A stretch of 64,000 nucleotides of DNA. Origin: Proteles cristata cristata (Eukaryota > Chordata > Mammalia > Carnivora > Hyaenidae). Location: assembly GCA_017311185.1 (NCBI GenBank), contig JAESUZ010000346.1:434001-498000 (forward strand), written 5' to 3'. The notes under the pieces are model-generated. The model worked only from the letters and a program-made list of their open reading frames with translations, did not search any database and had not been told where the DNA came from. Made by a program: the position numbers and the translations under genes. Numbering within the stretch: position 1 is the first letter of the stretch; each line of letters starts with the position of its first letter. Shown here piece by piece: positions 11,558-22,996 of this stretch.

Positions 11558-11754
11558 GTGCTTTTTGGAGAGCTTTTACCCTCATCACTTTGCTTCCTAG
11601 AGAGAAGGGAACGGCACAGCACAGACTCTGAGGCCAGGCCGCAGGGCTTAGCATCTCAGCTACCTCGCTGGGCCTCCATTCTCTCATCTGTAAAGTGGGC
11701 CCAGGATTGAGTGAGGCCACATAGGAAGGCACTAATAACAGCTGTGACTGGTAT
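11558..11754 (+). repeat. Inverted repeat 1, left arm
   Basis: Arm of 197 bp whose reverse complement recurs at 13132-13330 with only a few mismatches and small indels. Shared landmarks: gtgctttttggagagctttt at the outer end and gctgtgactggtat at the inner end. The arm contains a MIR-like core (cattctctcatctgtaaagt). Spacer about 1.38 kb. Confidence 0.93.
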
Positions 11755-12144
11755 CCCAGTAAAGAAGAAGGAGCAGGTCTTCCTGCAGTGCCCCACCTTG
11801 GGGACCTGCCATTCTGGAAGGGGGCCAGGAGCCCACAGTGGAGCTGGTAACCCCAGGAGAACATGGTGCAGTCTGACTTTGGGGCCACTGGTCTGCTCTG
11901 GAACACCCCGAGGCCCCGACGTGCTCCTCGTGAGTGACAGGTGTAAGCAGCCCCCACCCCCTCTTGCAGCCCCCACCCCACGTGTCTCCCGTGCCTCCCT
12001 CCATATGGTGGGCAAGGCCCCTGCCCTGAGCTCCCTGCTTCTTCCCTTTCCTGCTCTGACAACCTCCTTGCTCCTCTCCCCTCCCTTCCCAGCTGCCTGG
12101 TTTTCATTTTCCAGGTCTCATGGAAGGCCACGCTGGACTAGGAG

Positions 12145-12262
12145 CCCAGCCTCGCTATTTATGAACTAGGTGACACGCATTGACGGTTTAAACTCTGCCT
12201 CAGTTTCCTCGGTATAATTATAAAGTTGGGAATAATACCTACCGCTGGCCTTGTCCCTTTGA
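12145..12262 (+). mobile_element. MIR fragment
   Basis: tgcctcagtttcctcggtat followed by ggaataatacctaccgctgg, matching the MIR core. Confidence 0.7.
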
Positions 12263-13020
12263 CCTTCTGATTTTCTGGTATTTGCTTCCTTGTTCTAGTT
12301 TCAGAGCACAGTCCACGTCTGGGGCCCATGGTCACCTCTTCCAGGATTAGCGGTGGCCCCTCCCTGGTGTCCTTGCCCCTGCTCAGCTCCCTCCAACCCT
12401 TTCTCACCCCTGCAGCCAAAGGCATCTTTTCAGAATTCAAGCCCATTGGCCATTCTCCCGCTGAAAAGCTTTCAGTGAGTCTGGGTGTTTCCTGGACGGG
12501 TTGGTCTTCACTAAAGTGGCCCAGGGGCTGGTCATGACACTGTGCCAGGTGACAGCCCTGCTCCAGCCTCAAATCTGGCCCCTAAAAGTCTGAGCCACAG
12601 CACCACTGGGTATCCAGGCGTTTCCAGTACACACCAGACTGTCAGCCAGGGGTCTCTGCCAGGGGCAGGGCGGGTCATTTCGGTTCCCCATTGTTTGTGG
12701 AGCCGGAGCCGGGCTCTGGCCTGGGAGCTAGGGACAAAGCCGGCCCCGCCCCTGGCCTGCCCCACGTGGCTCCACTCGCAGGCCCTTCCTTCCCCTGCCC
12801 TGCTTCGCTCACTTCCTTATGTTCTTGGGCTCGCAGGTCCCAGTTCTCTTCCAGGAGACCTGCTCTCTGTGTTTGCCTATCGTGGCCCCACCACACTGCA
12901 GTGAAGCCTCTGCCTTAGCCCCGGCCCCTGCACACCTGCTTGGAGCCCTCATGGGCAAGGACTGGGAGCGGGCCGGCTTGCCCCAGTTAGAGTTCTTTTC
13001 CCTTCCCTCCTCTTCCTGCT
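12263..13020. other. GC-rich unassigned intronic DNA
   Basis: Overlapping open frames on both strands reflect GC-rich composition. None has a recognisable domain, and splice or start context is absent. A poly-T run (13020-13042) follows. Confidence 0.6.
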
Positions 13021-13131
13021 TTTTTTTTTTTTTTTTTTTTTAGGATTTCAGGCCTCATCCCCTCCTGTGTTAATCCTCCAAGGTAAGGATTAAAACTCCA
13101 TCCACCTCGTGAGATGGTGAGATTGCCGTGA

Positions 13132-13330
13132 ATACCAGTCACAGCTGTTATTAGTGCCTTCCTATGTGGCCTCACTCAATCCTGGGCCCACTTTACAGAT
13201 GAGAGAATGGAGGCCCAGCGAGGTAGCTGAGATGCTAAGCCCTGCAGCCTGGCCTCAGAGTCTGTGCTGGGCCGTTCCGCCTTCTCTCTAGGAAGCAAAG
13301 TGATGAGGGTAAAAGCTCTCCAAAAAGCAC
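13132..13330 (-). repeat. Inverted repeat 1, right arm
   Basis: Reverse complement of 11558-11754. The differences seen are a few substitutions (for example gcc/gct before gcagggctta) and a small indel in agaaggNggaacgg. Confidence 0.93.
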
Positions 13331-13960
13331 CCGGCAACGTCACAATGCAGCGTCAACAATCTTGGTGAATTTCATTTCATGTCTGTCCTCCTTGTCGCTC
13401 GTGTTTGAAGTGATGCTCGAAGTACACACGCACTGCGTTCTTTATTTTCCCAAATGCCCCTGCGGGCCAGGTGCCGTCGCGGGGCCCTCTGCATTCAAAC
13501 CTCAGCACGTGTGGTGTGGCTCAGGGAGCTCGGTTCCTATCCCTGACCCAGGTGAGCCCGCGGAGGTAGGTGTGCGCGCCCTGCAGCCTGCACGGCCTCC
13601 CTGCCCGCACTCCCCGGCAGGGGGCGCTGCCTCGCACCCCTGCAGCCAGGCTGTCACACCCTTGTGCTATTTGGCTGGGCTTAGGAGCTTGGCCAAGTGG
13701 CCAAGGGAGGGATGGGAATGACTTCGCTCCGCGTCACCTCCCTGCGAGCCTGGAGGCCAAGGGAAATTATATCCCCTGGGTGACCCCCAGACTCCGCTAA
13801 AGCCTCCCAGCACCACCGCTCCCATACCCTCTATCACGACTGGCTGCCCTAACGCTCAGTGCCCATTAAAATAACCACAGGCGCGAGATGCAATCATGGC
13901 TTCGTTCTGGCGGCGGCGGGGCGGGAGCGGAGGGATGGACGGAGTTCAGGCGTTACTCAC

Positions 13961-14018
13961 GGTCTGCAGAGGGCTCAGGCTGCAGCCACCGGCTTCCTGT
14001 CCCCAGCCCTCGAACGTG
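13961..14018 (-). other. SERPINA6: SERPINA6 non-coding exon 1 (candidate)
   Basis: On the minus strand a good donor (CTGCAGACC/GTGAGT, exon end at 13961) lies just downstream of a liver-type promoter block. The start near 14018 is an estimate, set about 30 bp past a TATA-like gatttag. Joining to the exon 2 acceptor would give a short untranslated leader. The gene's known layout (short non-coding exon 1 several kb upstream of exon 2) fits, but no transcript supports it here. Confidence 0.45.
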
Positions 14019-14043
14019 TACAGTAAGCCGGCGGGGCGCCACC

Positions 14044-14195
14044 GCTAAATCTTGTTTGCCAGCTTCCCTGCTGGTTAATGGTTAGAGGGGGGCCAGTGGC
14101 CTTCACCATTTGGTGGTCCCCTCCCCCCAGACATGAACCAATGGGAGGCCTTTCCAGAAAATTTGAGCAAACACAGCAATGCTGCAAGTTAACTT
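14044..14195 (-). promoter_or_regulatory. Candidate SERPINA6 liver promoter (HNF1, FOXA, CCAAT motifs)
   Basis: Read on the minus strand, in order: gttaac (14193-14188) beside a FOXA-like tgtttgctc (14173-14165), a CCAAT box (ATTGG, 14144-14138), an HNF1-like ctaaccattaacc (14085-14073), a FOXA-like tggcaaacaag (14061-14051) and TATA-like gatttag. HNF1 control of the CBG gene is established in rodents. The assignment of this block is inference from motif order and position. Confidence 0.5.
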
Positions 14196-14429
14196 TCCTC
14201 CGGGGCAGTTCTCTGAATTTTATTTTTAATATCAAAATGTGGCCGGCATTGCGTCAGCGCCTGTGGTTGCCCGGCGGCAGCTTCCACGGAAGCCGCAGGT
14301 GCCCTTAATTAGCACGATGGCACAGACACCTGTGAAGAACCGGGTGCCAGGCTTGGGCTGGGGACGAGTCCAGCAAGGCTCTGCCTTCAAGGGGACCTCT
14401 GTCTGGTGGCAGAGAGCCATGGAATACAG

Positions 14430-14545
14430 GCAACCCCGTGCTTCCCACAGATTATCTCCCTTAATCGCACAATGGCTTTATGAAGTGGATACTGTTATTA
14501 CCGCTTCTGTTTAGGTGAGGCAACTGAGAGAGCTTCCCTCGAGAT
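14430..14545 (-). mobile_element. MIR-type fragment
   Basis: cttaatcgcacaatggcttt and ggatactgttattaccgctt resemble the reverse MIR end. Confidence 0.55.
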
Positions 14546-15777
14546 TCAAATCCAGACCACTCAACTCGAAAGTCTAGCACCTTCCCTCTTTCCTGCATTT
14601 TCCTTTGTTAGTTCTCTTTAGACTGGAAGTGACAGACCACATTTTTAAAGCAAAAAAAAGAATAGATATTGGGTCTCATGAATGAGAGTTCTGAAGGGTA
14701 GGGAGGGCTTCAGGCTTGGCTGGATCAAGGGCTTCCAGGTTGGGTATCATTTCTTGGGCTCCCTCTCTCTCTTTTTTTTTTTTTAAATTCTTTCTTAGCT
14801 CTTCTTTATTCAGCTTTCATGCTTTAGTCTGTATGGTGGGGACACAGGTGGCCACTGCAGTTGCAGGTTATTTGGTTCTCACTGGTTATTTGATATCAGA
14901 AGGAGAGAGACACTTTTTTCTCACTGTTAGTATTTGTTCCCCAAAGGACTCCAGGCCTGACTGCTCATCCTTGGCCTGATCACATAGAATCGGGTCTTGT
15001 GATTGCCTGCCGGGTTTCTGTGCCCTCTGCTGGTCGATAACAGTATTACTCCCCTTCAGGGATGAGGGGAGCTCTTTCCATGAATAAAGAGGAAAACCTG
15101 CATCCAGGGTCGGTTCTAGAGTTTTGGGGGCACTTCATTTTATTAATACTTTTTGGCCTTTTAAAGTTTTTCTCTTTATTAAGCACATTTTGGAATTTAT
15201 ACCTAGGAATTTATATTATTTGAAAATGTCTGTCATATCAGTGATTTTTTTTGTTTGTTTCTGTATTTTATTTAAATATTTCCTTTCTTATTTTTCCCCC
15301 CTTGATAGGGAGCCTTGTTAGGGAGCTCTGTGTAGTTAATTAATCTTTTCAAAGGACCAGCTTTTAGTTTTGTTAATCCTTAAACTATTTTTTAAAATCT
15401 ATTTTTATTGATTTCTGTCTTTAGTTTTACTTTCTACTGTCTTTTCAAATTCCTTGTTTTTTTCCCCTTCTGTTGTTCTTTTTCTAATTCCTTGAGTTAA
15501 ATGCCTAGCCAGCTTTCTTACTTTTTAACATTTCCAGTCTTCATATAAGTGTATTTAAAGTTGAAAGTTTTCATCTAAATTCTGACTTCATGATATCCCA
15601 CAAATTTTTGATATTTACTATTCTCATTGTCATTTTTTGATGTGTTTCTCAATTCCCTTAATGGTTTTAGTTTGAACTCCAGGGTAACTTAGTAATATGT
15701 AATTTAGTGTATTTAGAATCTAAGACTACTCTTTTGTTATTTGCTTTTATTTCACACTGGTCAAAATATATTATCTA

Positions 15778-16432
15778 TAGGCATACCTAATAAATATTGT
15801 GGGTTTGGTTTCAGACCACCACACTAAAGTACGTATCACAATAAAGTGAGTCAAATGCATTTTTTGGCTTCCCAGTGCATATAAAAGTTATGTTTACATT
15901 ACACTCTATGTCTAAAAAAATGTATAATACTTTATTTTTGGGGTGTTCGGGTGGCTCCATCAGTTAAGCATACAGCTTTGGCTCAGGTTATGATTTCATG
16001 GTTTGTGAGTTTGAGCCCCACATTGGGCTCTGTGCTGTCAGCACGGAGCCCGTTTTGGACCCTCTGTCCCCCTGTCTCTTTACCCCTCCTCCTCTCACGC
16101 TCTCTCTCTCTCTCTTTCTCAAAAATAAACATTAAAAGATAATAAAAAAATAAAATTATTAAAAAATATTTTATTGCTAAAAATGCTAAACAGCATCTGA
16201 GCTTTCCTCAGGTCATAATCACGGATCACCGATGACCATAACAAATGTAATAATAATGGAAAAGTTTGAAGTATTGTGAGAATTATCAAAATGTGACACT
16301 GAGACATGAAATGAGCAAATACTGTTGGAAAAATGGTGCCAACAGACTCGCTTAGTGCAGTTGCCAGAAACTTTTAATTTGAAAACACACAGTATCTGTG
16401 AAGCACAATAAAGCGAAGCCCAAGAAAACGAG
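15778..16432 (+). mobile_element. Tigger-like (pogo/mariner) DNA transposon relic
   Basis: Ends are taggcatacct on the left and aggtgtgcccac on the right, an imperfect terminal inverted repeat. Inside are gtgggtttggtttcagacca and cacaataaagcgaagcc, which I recall from Tigger-family elements. No transposase frame remains. A SINE sits inside it. Confidence 0.65.
15940..16150 (+). mobile_element. Feline SINE (diverged)
   Basis: Head gggtgttcgggtggctccat is mutated. TC tract and AAATAAAC tail are present. Inserted inside the Tigger-like element. Confidence 0.9.
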
Positions 16433-16504
16433 GTGTGCCCACCTCGAGGTGTGTCATATATGCTCTATTTTTATAAATGCTTCATGTTTTCTTAAAAAAT
16501 TATG

Positions 16505-16718
16505 GGTAGTTGGGTGGCTCAGTTGGTTAAGTGTCTGACTTTATCTCAGGTCATGATCTTGCAGTTGATGAGTTTGAGCCTTGTATCCGACTCCATGCTG
16601 ACAGCTCAGAGCCTGAAGCCTGCTTCAGATTCTGTCTCTCTCTCTCTCTCTGCCCCTCCTCTACTCACACACTCTCTTCTCTCAAAAATAAATAAACATT
16701 AAAAAAAAGAAAAAAAAG
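16505..16718 (+). mobile_element. Feline SINE
   Basis: gtagttgggtggctcagttgg head, (TC)n, then AAATAAATAAACATT and oligo-A. Inserted in the antisense L1. Confidence 0.9.
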
Positions 16719-17303
16719 TGTCTCATGTATACAACATTCAGTTGGACTTATTTTTATTACTCCCAAAATGAGAGTCTCTGTCTCTTAATTGGGAAAATTA
16801 ACCTATTTACATTGATTTTAAATTATTGTTGTGTTAGCAGTGACATGCCATTTTAGTTCATACATTTGCTATATAATTTTTCTTTTTTGTCTTTTATTTT
16901 CTTGAAAAGGTTGAATTTTCTCCCACTGGTTCAGAAGGTACTTATTCTGTTTTTGGTATTATGGCGGTTACCCTTTACTGAAAACACTAAAAACCTTCAG
17001 CTGAGGTCCTAACCATCGTGGGACAGAGACGAGCCACTCCTGCGATGCCTTGTACGAATTCCTGCCCTCAGAACCCAGAAGCATAATAAATGGTTGTTTC
17101 CTGCTATTAAAGTTTTAGGTGACTTATTAGGCCCTAGTACCTAGATTAGGTACCTGGGTGTAGGTGGGGTCCTGCATAACAGAAGACAGGGAATGTGGTG
17201 GCGGCTGAGATCAGCTGAGTGGGAGTTGGAAAGGTCTTATAACGTCCACTAGTGGGCGCCTGTGACCCTGTGGAGGAGGCTGTCATTAAGAGTTTGCAGT
17301 TGG

Positions 17304-17527
17304 TGGGGCGCCTGGGTGACTTGGTCGGTTAAGCGTCCGACTTTTGCTTGGGTAATGATCTCGCCCTTCGTGGGTTCGAGCCCTGTGTCGGGCTCTGTGC
17401 TGACTGCCGGCTCAGAGACTGGAGACTATTTCGGAGTCTGTGTCTCCCTCTCTCTCTGACCCTCCCCTGCTCACGCTGTCTCTCTCTCTCTCTCCTAGAA
17501 ATAAATAAAAAATATTTTTAAAAAAAT
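17304..17527 (+). mobile_element. Feline SINE
   Basis: Perfect 14-bp target-site duplication gagtttgcagttgg at 17290-17303 and 17528-17541. Confidence 0.95.
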
Positions 17528-17636
17528 GAGTTTGCAGTTGGAACCAGGCTATGGGAAGCAGGAGGAAGAGGACCCTTACTATGTAGAGGCAGGAAGTTTA
17601 GCAAAGCTGATGATGGTTTTAAGATGAAAGTAAAAA

Positions 17637-17854
17637 GGGGCGCCTGGGTGGTCAGTCAGTTAAGTGTCCAGCTTCGGCTCAGGTCATGATCACATAGTTC
17701 GTGGGTTTGAGCCCCATGTTGGGCTCTGTGCTGACTGCCAGCTCAGAGCCTGGGGCCTGCTTCAGATTTTGTATCTCCCTCTCTCTCTGACCCTCCCCTA
17801 CTCACACTGTCTCTCTCTCAGAAATAAATAAAAAACATTAACAATTTTTTTAAA
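17637..17854 (+). mobile_element. Feline SINE
   Basis: Perfect 16-bp target-site duplication aagatgaaagtaaaaa at 17621-17636 and 17855-17870. One base of the head (gtggNtcag) is missing. Confidence 0.95.
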
Positions 17855-18179
17855 AAGATGAAAGTAAAAAAATGTACCAAATGAACTGGTAGCCAATGAG
17901 ATTTCTGGGTGGACTGTGGAAGGTACAGTCTGGTTTATTCTTGCTCCTCGGGGTAAAACATGAGAGGTGCCAGATAAACTTGAACCTTTTTGTTAAACAC
18001 ACAAGAGCCAGAATAATACAGTTTCTCCCTCTTACCTAAGTATATTATCTTTTGAGAAAGGCCTGTGTAAGTAAGATGGAAGAGAGGTGCCTGTTCCTGT
18101 CAGATTATCTTTTTTCCTATTGATTGTTAGGAGTGCCGGGGAGAGAGATACGTAGATTGCAAAATGCCTTCTCTAAGTC

Positions 18180-18470
18180 GGTGGCCTGCCTTTTTGCTCT
18201 CTTCATCTTCTGGTAAACATAGTGCACAGTTCCAGTGGAACCCAATCCTTCTATTTATTCTGTCTTCAGTGCTGCTTCTATCTTTGCCTCCCCAGATACT
18301 GTGAAACCTATTTTCTTATGTTTCCTTTGGAAGCTTTTATTGCTTTATTTTTTACATGTAGATCTGCAGTCCATCGAGATCTGATTTGTGTGTATGGTGT
18401 GAGGTGGGGATCAATTTTATCTTTTTCCATATGTATGTGCCATTTAGTGACAACAGGGATGGTGTTCTTT
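18180..18470 (-). mobile_element. Old L1 LINE fragment, antisense
   Basis: Antisense L1 ORF2-like text (ggaagcttttattgctttat, gtatggtgtgaggtggggat). Confidence 0.7.
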
Positions 18471-18660
18471 TATTTTTTAAACATGCTTATTTATTTTTGT
18501 GGGGGCAGGGGCAGAGAGAGAGGGAGAGAGAGAGAATCCCAAGCAGGCTGCATAGTCAGCTTGGAGCCTGACATGGGGCTTAATCCCACGAACCGTGAGA
18601 TCATGACCTGAGCTGAAATTGAAAGTTGGCTGTTTAAGTGACTAAGCGAACCAAGTGCCC
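18471..18660 (-). mobile_element. Feline SINE (diverged)
   Basis: Reverse copy from tttttaaacatgcttattta to aagcgaaccaagtgccc. Confidence 0.88.
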
Positions 18661-18692
18661 TGAAACTGTGTTCTTTGAAAGTGTCAGTGTCA

Positions 18693-18900
18693 GGGGCACC
18701 TGGGTGGCTCAGTCAGTTAAACATTCAGCTTTGGCTCAGGTCACGATCTTGGGGTTTGCCAGTTCGACCCCCACGTCGGGCTCTGTGCTGACAGCTCAAA
18801 ACCTGGAGCCAGCTTTGGATTCTGTCTCTGCCCCTCCCCTGCTCATGCTCTGTCTCTGTCTCTCTTTCTCTCTCTCAAAAAAAAAATTAAACAAATTTAA
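18693..18900 (+). mobile_element. Feline SINE
   Basis: Target-site duplication aagtgtcagtg at 18679-18689 and 18901-18911. Confidence 0.94.
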
Positions 18901-19428
18901 AAGTGTCAGTGGCATTAAAGTCTAAATGTATTACCTCCTGGAGGAGATCAAAGAGGCATGGCATTGTAATGGTGTGATTTCAGAGGAGGGGCGGTGATTC
19001 TGGCTTCAGCAAGAAACTTCTCCCCTGGCTTGGGGTGATCCCTGAAAGCCCAGCAAATCATTCCTGATGGCTTCCTCCTTAACTGTGGAAATGTGTGCTA
19101 CGAAGGACGTTATTGAGATAATTGACAAAGTTGGGATATGAGCGGTACATGAGAAGACAGTGTTGTACCCATGCCAACTCTCTTGAAGTTGAGAGCTTTA
19201 CTGAAAAATCACAACTGCAACTCTTAGAAGATATACATGACGCTATTTAAGAGTAAAGGGTCATAATATGTAAAACTGAGTCTCAAAGGATTCTGAAAAT
19301 ACATACACATTTATACACATCCAGGCTGAAGACTGCAACCGTGGGCCAAGCAGGGCAGCGAGCACACGGTAAGGTCTGCATCGAGAGAACCAGAAGTGAC
19401 ATCTTTATTTTGTCTTTTTGGCGTCTAG

Positions 19429-19459
19429 GTAGTACTTAGTACAAAGTACTTAGTACTAC
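19429..19459. repeat. Short near-perfect hairpin
   Basis: Two 14-bp arms built on gtagtacttagtac with one mismatch and a 3-base aaa loop. Confidence 0.85.
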
Positions 19460-19501
19460 GTACTGGCTACTGTTAGTGCCTGACAAGAAGACATTGTCTT
19501 T

Positions 19502-19708
19502 TTATTATTTTTTAAGTTTATTTTTATTTATTTTGAGAAACATACAGAGAGTGGCCCAGGGAGGGCCAGGGAGAGAAGGAGACAAAAATCCCAAGCAGGC
19601 TGTTGGCACAGAGCTCGATGTGAAGGCTTGAACCCATGAACCGTGAGATCATGACCTGAACTGAAATCAAGACTTGACTCCTAACTGAATGAGCCACCCA
19701 GGCACCCC
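19502..19708 (-). mobile_element. Feline SINE
   Basis: Target-site duplication agaagacMttgtcttt at 19486-19501 and 19709-19724, one mismatch. Confidence 0.94.
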
Positions 19709-20829
19709 AGAAGACCTTGTCTTTAACCATTAACCTCAGCCCCTTAACATGGAAAACGAATTTTCTAAAATAAAGACTTTCTTTAAGCACACTTGAGTCA
19801 GATGTCTGTTTGTTAGTCACGTATTCCCTGCACACTTGGTCTGTGTGCATCAGACCTTGGCTCATGGCCTTCTGGTGAGTGAGACCCGTTCCGTGCTTAC
19901 TGGAAAGCCCAGTTCAGCATTGACGCATCTGGGTCTCATTCAGTAATGATCTGCTGGTGTTTCAGGATTCGCCCGAAATCCTAGAAGAATGACCTCCACC
20001 GGCCCCTAATGAAGTCACCTCAGGCCAGCCGTGTAGCTCTGGGTCCCTCCTCCCCAACTCTGCCAATCCCAGAAGCTGGGACTGTTCAGGGTGGCTCAGG
20101 GCCCTCTCCCTCCTGCAGCTCTGTGGAGAAGGCAGCGCTGTCTGGAGTCCCACCTCTAGTAAACAGGGCCCCGGCCTCGTCTGGTGTGGGACAGAGGCCA
20201 CGTCAAGCCAGCGACCTGTAGCAATAATCCGAATCACCAGGCAGGAGTCATTGGCTGGCCTTCGCCGAGCATGGCCAGCTGTTTACCCTGGGAATCATGA
20301 GCTGTGTTGGCAAAGCCGGATGCCAGCCAGTGCTTATGGCCAGTGTGGGGGTGGCATGGGCTAAATCTTCAACTTTGAGGGCTAACCTTAGATGGCCCTT
20401 GCTGGTCCCAGGACCCACCTTCTGGCTGTTGTGGGTCAGGGACGCTGACTCCCCTGCACTGGTGGGGTCTCCTATCACCCCCGTATGCTTACCCTTTGTG
20501 CAGTTCCTGGACTGAGCAGAACTCTAACCCTCTCTCGAGCCTCCTGCACCTGGACAGGCAGGAAATCAGCCCAGGGGGGCCATTAACGCACTGATAAGGC
20601 TCTGCATCACCTGGTCCCCTTTTGTTTTTTTGTATACATCCTACCTGCCAATTCCTGCTCTGTTCCAGCATCACGGTCGTGTGCAAAGCACTGAGCATGG
20701 GGTCTGGTGCCCAGTGAAGACAGCAGCAGGCATTATCAAACCCTCACTGAGTACCAGTGCTGAGTGCCAAATATTGATCTATTCGATCCTCACAAGAACC
20801 CAGAGGGTAGGTATTATTATCGTGCAGGA

Positions 20830-21160
20830 TAGTGGAGCAGTCAAGAGTGGGGCCTGAGTTCGAATCGAGCTCCTCACGGTGCGATGTTGGGCACCTTAGG
20901 TAAGCTTTCTACTCAGCTGAGGAAGGGAGATCCGGATATCTAGAATCTGTTAGGTTGTTGTAAAGAATGTCTGAGCTAATGTGTGGAGAGAGTGTAGAAC
21001 CGTGCCTGATGTATTCCGAGGCATATGAACGCTGCTGCCGATTGATATGCCCATTTGGCAGATGAGGCGACTGGCAGAGAGAGGTTGGAGGGCTTACCTG
21101 AAGTCACACTGGCACGTAGAAGAGTCAGAATTTGAACCCAGCTGCCTTAGGCAAAGTCCT
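20830..21160. mobile_element. MIR fragments (two)
   Basis: Sense core near 20840-20930 (gggcctgagttcgaatcgag) and a reverse-type core at 21055-21150 (cagatgaggcgactggcaga, gaatttgaacccagctgcct). Confidence 0.65.
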
Positions 21161-21439
21161 CAGCACAGAGGTCAGGTGCCTCTGGCTTCGTGCGTTCCTT
21201 CCCTGCGTGCCTCCACGGCAGACGAGGGGTTGTGGGCACTCCGGTCTCTATCATAGGCATTGCGCAGGGCAGATGCCTGGGCCCAGGAGGTTGGCGGGGT
21301 GTGGAGAGGTGATGTGAACGCCCCCTGCTGGTCCACGTGTGACCTACCTGGCAGTAGCATGTGGAAGTCCCAGGAGCCCATGGGGCAGGCCCCTTTGGCA
21401 GGTCCCTCGCAGGAGTCTGGGGCACAGTCCCAGCCTGCC

Positions 21440-21520
21440 TCTTGCTCTCTCACCAACTTGTTCTGTGACCTTGGACAAGTTGCCTGACTTCTCTGAGGCT
21501 CAGTTTCCTAACCTCCCACC
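21440..21520 (+). mobile_element. MIR fragment
   Basis: tctgtgaccttggacaagtt and gaggctcagtttcctaacct. Confidence 0.75.
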
Positions 21521-21570
21521 TTCCCTGAGGTCAGAGGAGGCAGGAGATTAGAATGGAGATAGTAAGAGAG

Positions 21571-21787
21571 GAGCGCCTGGGTGGCTCACGTGGTTAAGGG
21601 ACCGACTTCAGCTCAGGTCATGATCTCGTGGCTCGTGAGTTCAAGTCCTGTGTCGGACTCTGTGCTGACAGCTCAGAGCCTGGAGCCTGCTTCGGATTCT
21701 GTGACTCCCTCTCTCTCTGACCCTCCCCCACTCATGTCTCTCTCTCTCTCTCTCTCTTTCTCAAAAATAAAACATTAAAAAAAAAAA
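21571..21787 (+). mobile_element. Feline SINE
   Basis: gagcgcctgggtggctcac head, with target-site duplication agatagtaaga at both ends. Confidence 0.94.
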
Positions 21788-22299
21788 AGATAGTAAGAAA
21801 GACTGCCAGACCTTTGGAATTGGTCAGACTTGTCTGTCTCCAGTGTCACTCCAGCAATTATTCATTGTGTGACTTTGGCAAATCCCATACTCTCTGCAGA
21901 CCTTAAGTTTTGTATCCATTCAGTGAGGTGCAGAGTCCCGCCTGCCCAAGAGGGTTACCGTGCTAATGGATGGCAGTGATGTAACGTGTAACAGACAGTG
22001 GCTGTGAGTTACCCTCACGGCTCCGACCCTGTTTGGGTATCAGTGTCACGTGGCCTCATGGAGCAGTTTGCGAAGTGTACTCTGTTATTCTAAAATCTGG
22101 GAACATGTGTGAACTTGGCATTATATTTCTGGCAGAATTTGCCCGAGAAGTCATTTGGGCTTAGAGTTTTCTTTGCGAGGAGTTTTTACATAAGGATTTA
22201 ACTCTTTCATATAGAACTATTTTTTGTTTCTTCAAATAGGATTAAAAAATTGTCCATTTAATCTAACTTTAAAAACTTACTTATACACGGTTTTGTTTT

Positions 22300-22529
22300 A
22301 TTTTTTTTTAATTTTTAAATGTTTTATTTATTTCTGAGAGAGAGAGAAAGAGAGAGAGACAGTGTGAGCAGGGGAAGGTCAGAGAGAGAGGGAGACACAG
22401 AATCCGAAACAGGTTCCAGGCTCTGAGCTGTCAGCACAGAGCCCAGTGTGGGGCTCGAACACACGAATCCTGAGATAATGACATGAGCCGAAGTCAGACG
22501 CTTAACCAACTGAGCCACCCAGGCGCCCC
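22300..22529 (-). mobile_element. Feline SINE
   Basis: Reverse copy ending ccacccaggcgcccc. Flanks share ctatacac-type sequence (target-site duplication, two or three mismatches). Confidence 0.93.
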
Positions 22530-22540
22530 TATACACAATT

Positions 22541-22735
22541 TTTTAAAGTTTATTTATTTATTTTGAGAGAGAGAGAGAGGAGGAGGGGCAGAGAGAAAGA
22601 GGGAGAGAGAGAATCCCAAGCAGACTCCATGCTGCACAGAACCCAAAGCACGACTCACTCCCATGAACCGTGAGATCATGATCTGAGCCAAAACCAAGAG
22701 TCAGATGCTTAACCGACTGAGACACCCAGGCACCT
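22541..22735 (-). mobile_element. Feline SINE
   Basis: Reverse copy in tandem with the one before it (11 bp apart), ending gacacccaggcacctt. Confidence 0.92.
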
Positions 22736-22996
22736 TCGTATCTATAGTTTTTATAACATATCCATACTATTTTTTTAGCATGTTCCAGATGCATAGGAAT
22801 GGCTCATATTTCCTTCCTGACCTTGGTTATTTGTGCTTCTTTTGTGTTTTTCTTGATCAGTCTCACCAATGGGTTGTTAATGTTATTGTATATTTAAAGA
22901 ACCAACTTTTGATTTTCTTAGTCTTATTTTACATTGTTTTCTATTTCATTAACTTCTGTTGTGTTTATTATTATTTCCTTTCTTCTATATCATTTT

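Larger units (their letters stand above)
7458..13960 (-). other. SERPINA6: SERPINA6 intron 1 (proposed)
   Basis: About 6.5 kb between exon 2 and the proposed non-coding exon 1. It contains MIR, three L1 segments, an LTR-like insert, SINEs and an inverted repeat, with GC-rich unassigned DNA at 12.3-13.9 kb. Human intron 1 is several kb long, so the size is plausible. The upper boundary depends on the exon 1 call. Confidence 0.55.
15100..16985 (-). mobile_element. Old L1 LINE, antisense, with nested Tigger and SINEs
   Basis: Antisense ORF2 text at 15130-15775 (ttcaaaggaccagcttttag, ctgacttcatgatatcccac) and again at 16435-16985 (aattgggaaaattaacctat, atggcggttacccttta). A DNA transposon at 15778-16432 and a SINE at 16505-16718 interrupt it. 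Confidence 0.75.

Noticed and set aside
13440..13960. CpG island with its own gene
   Set aside because: GC-rich with scattered CpGs, but no start codon context, splice pair or family match. It is better explained as DNA near the proposed SERPINA6 first exon.
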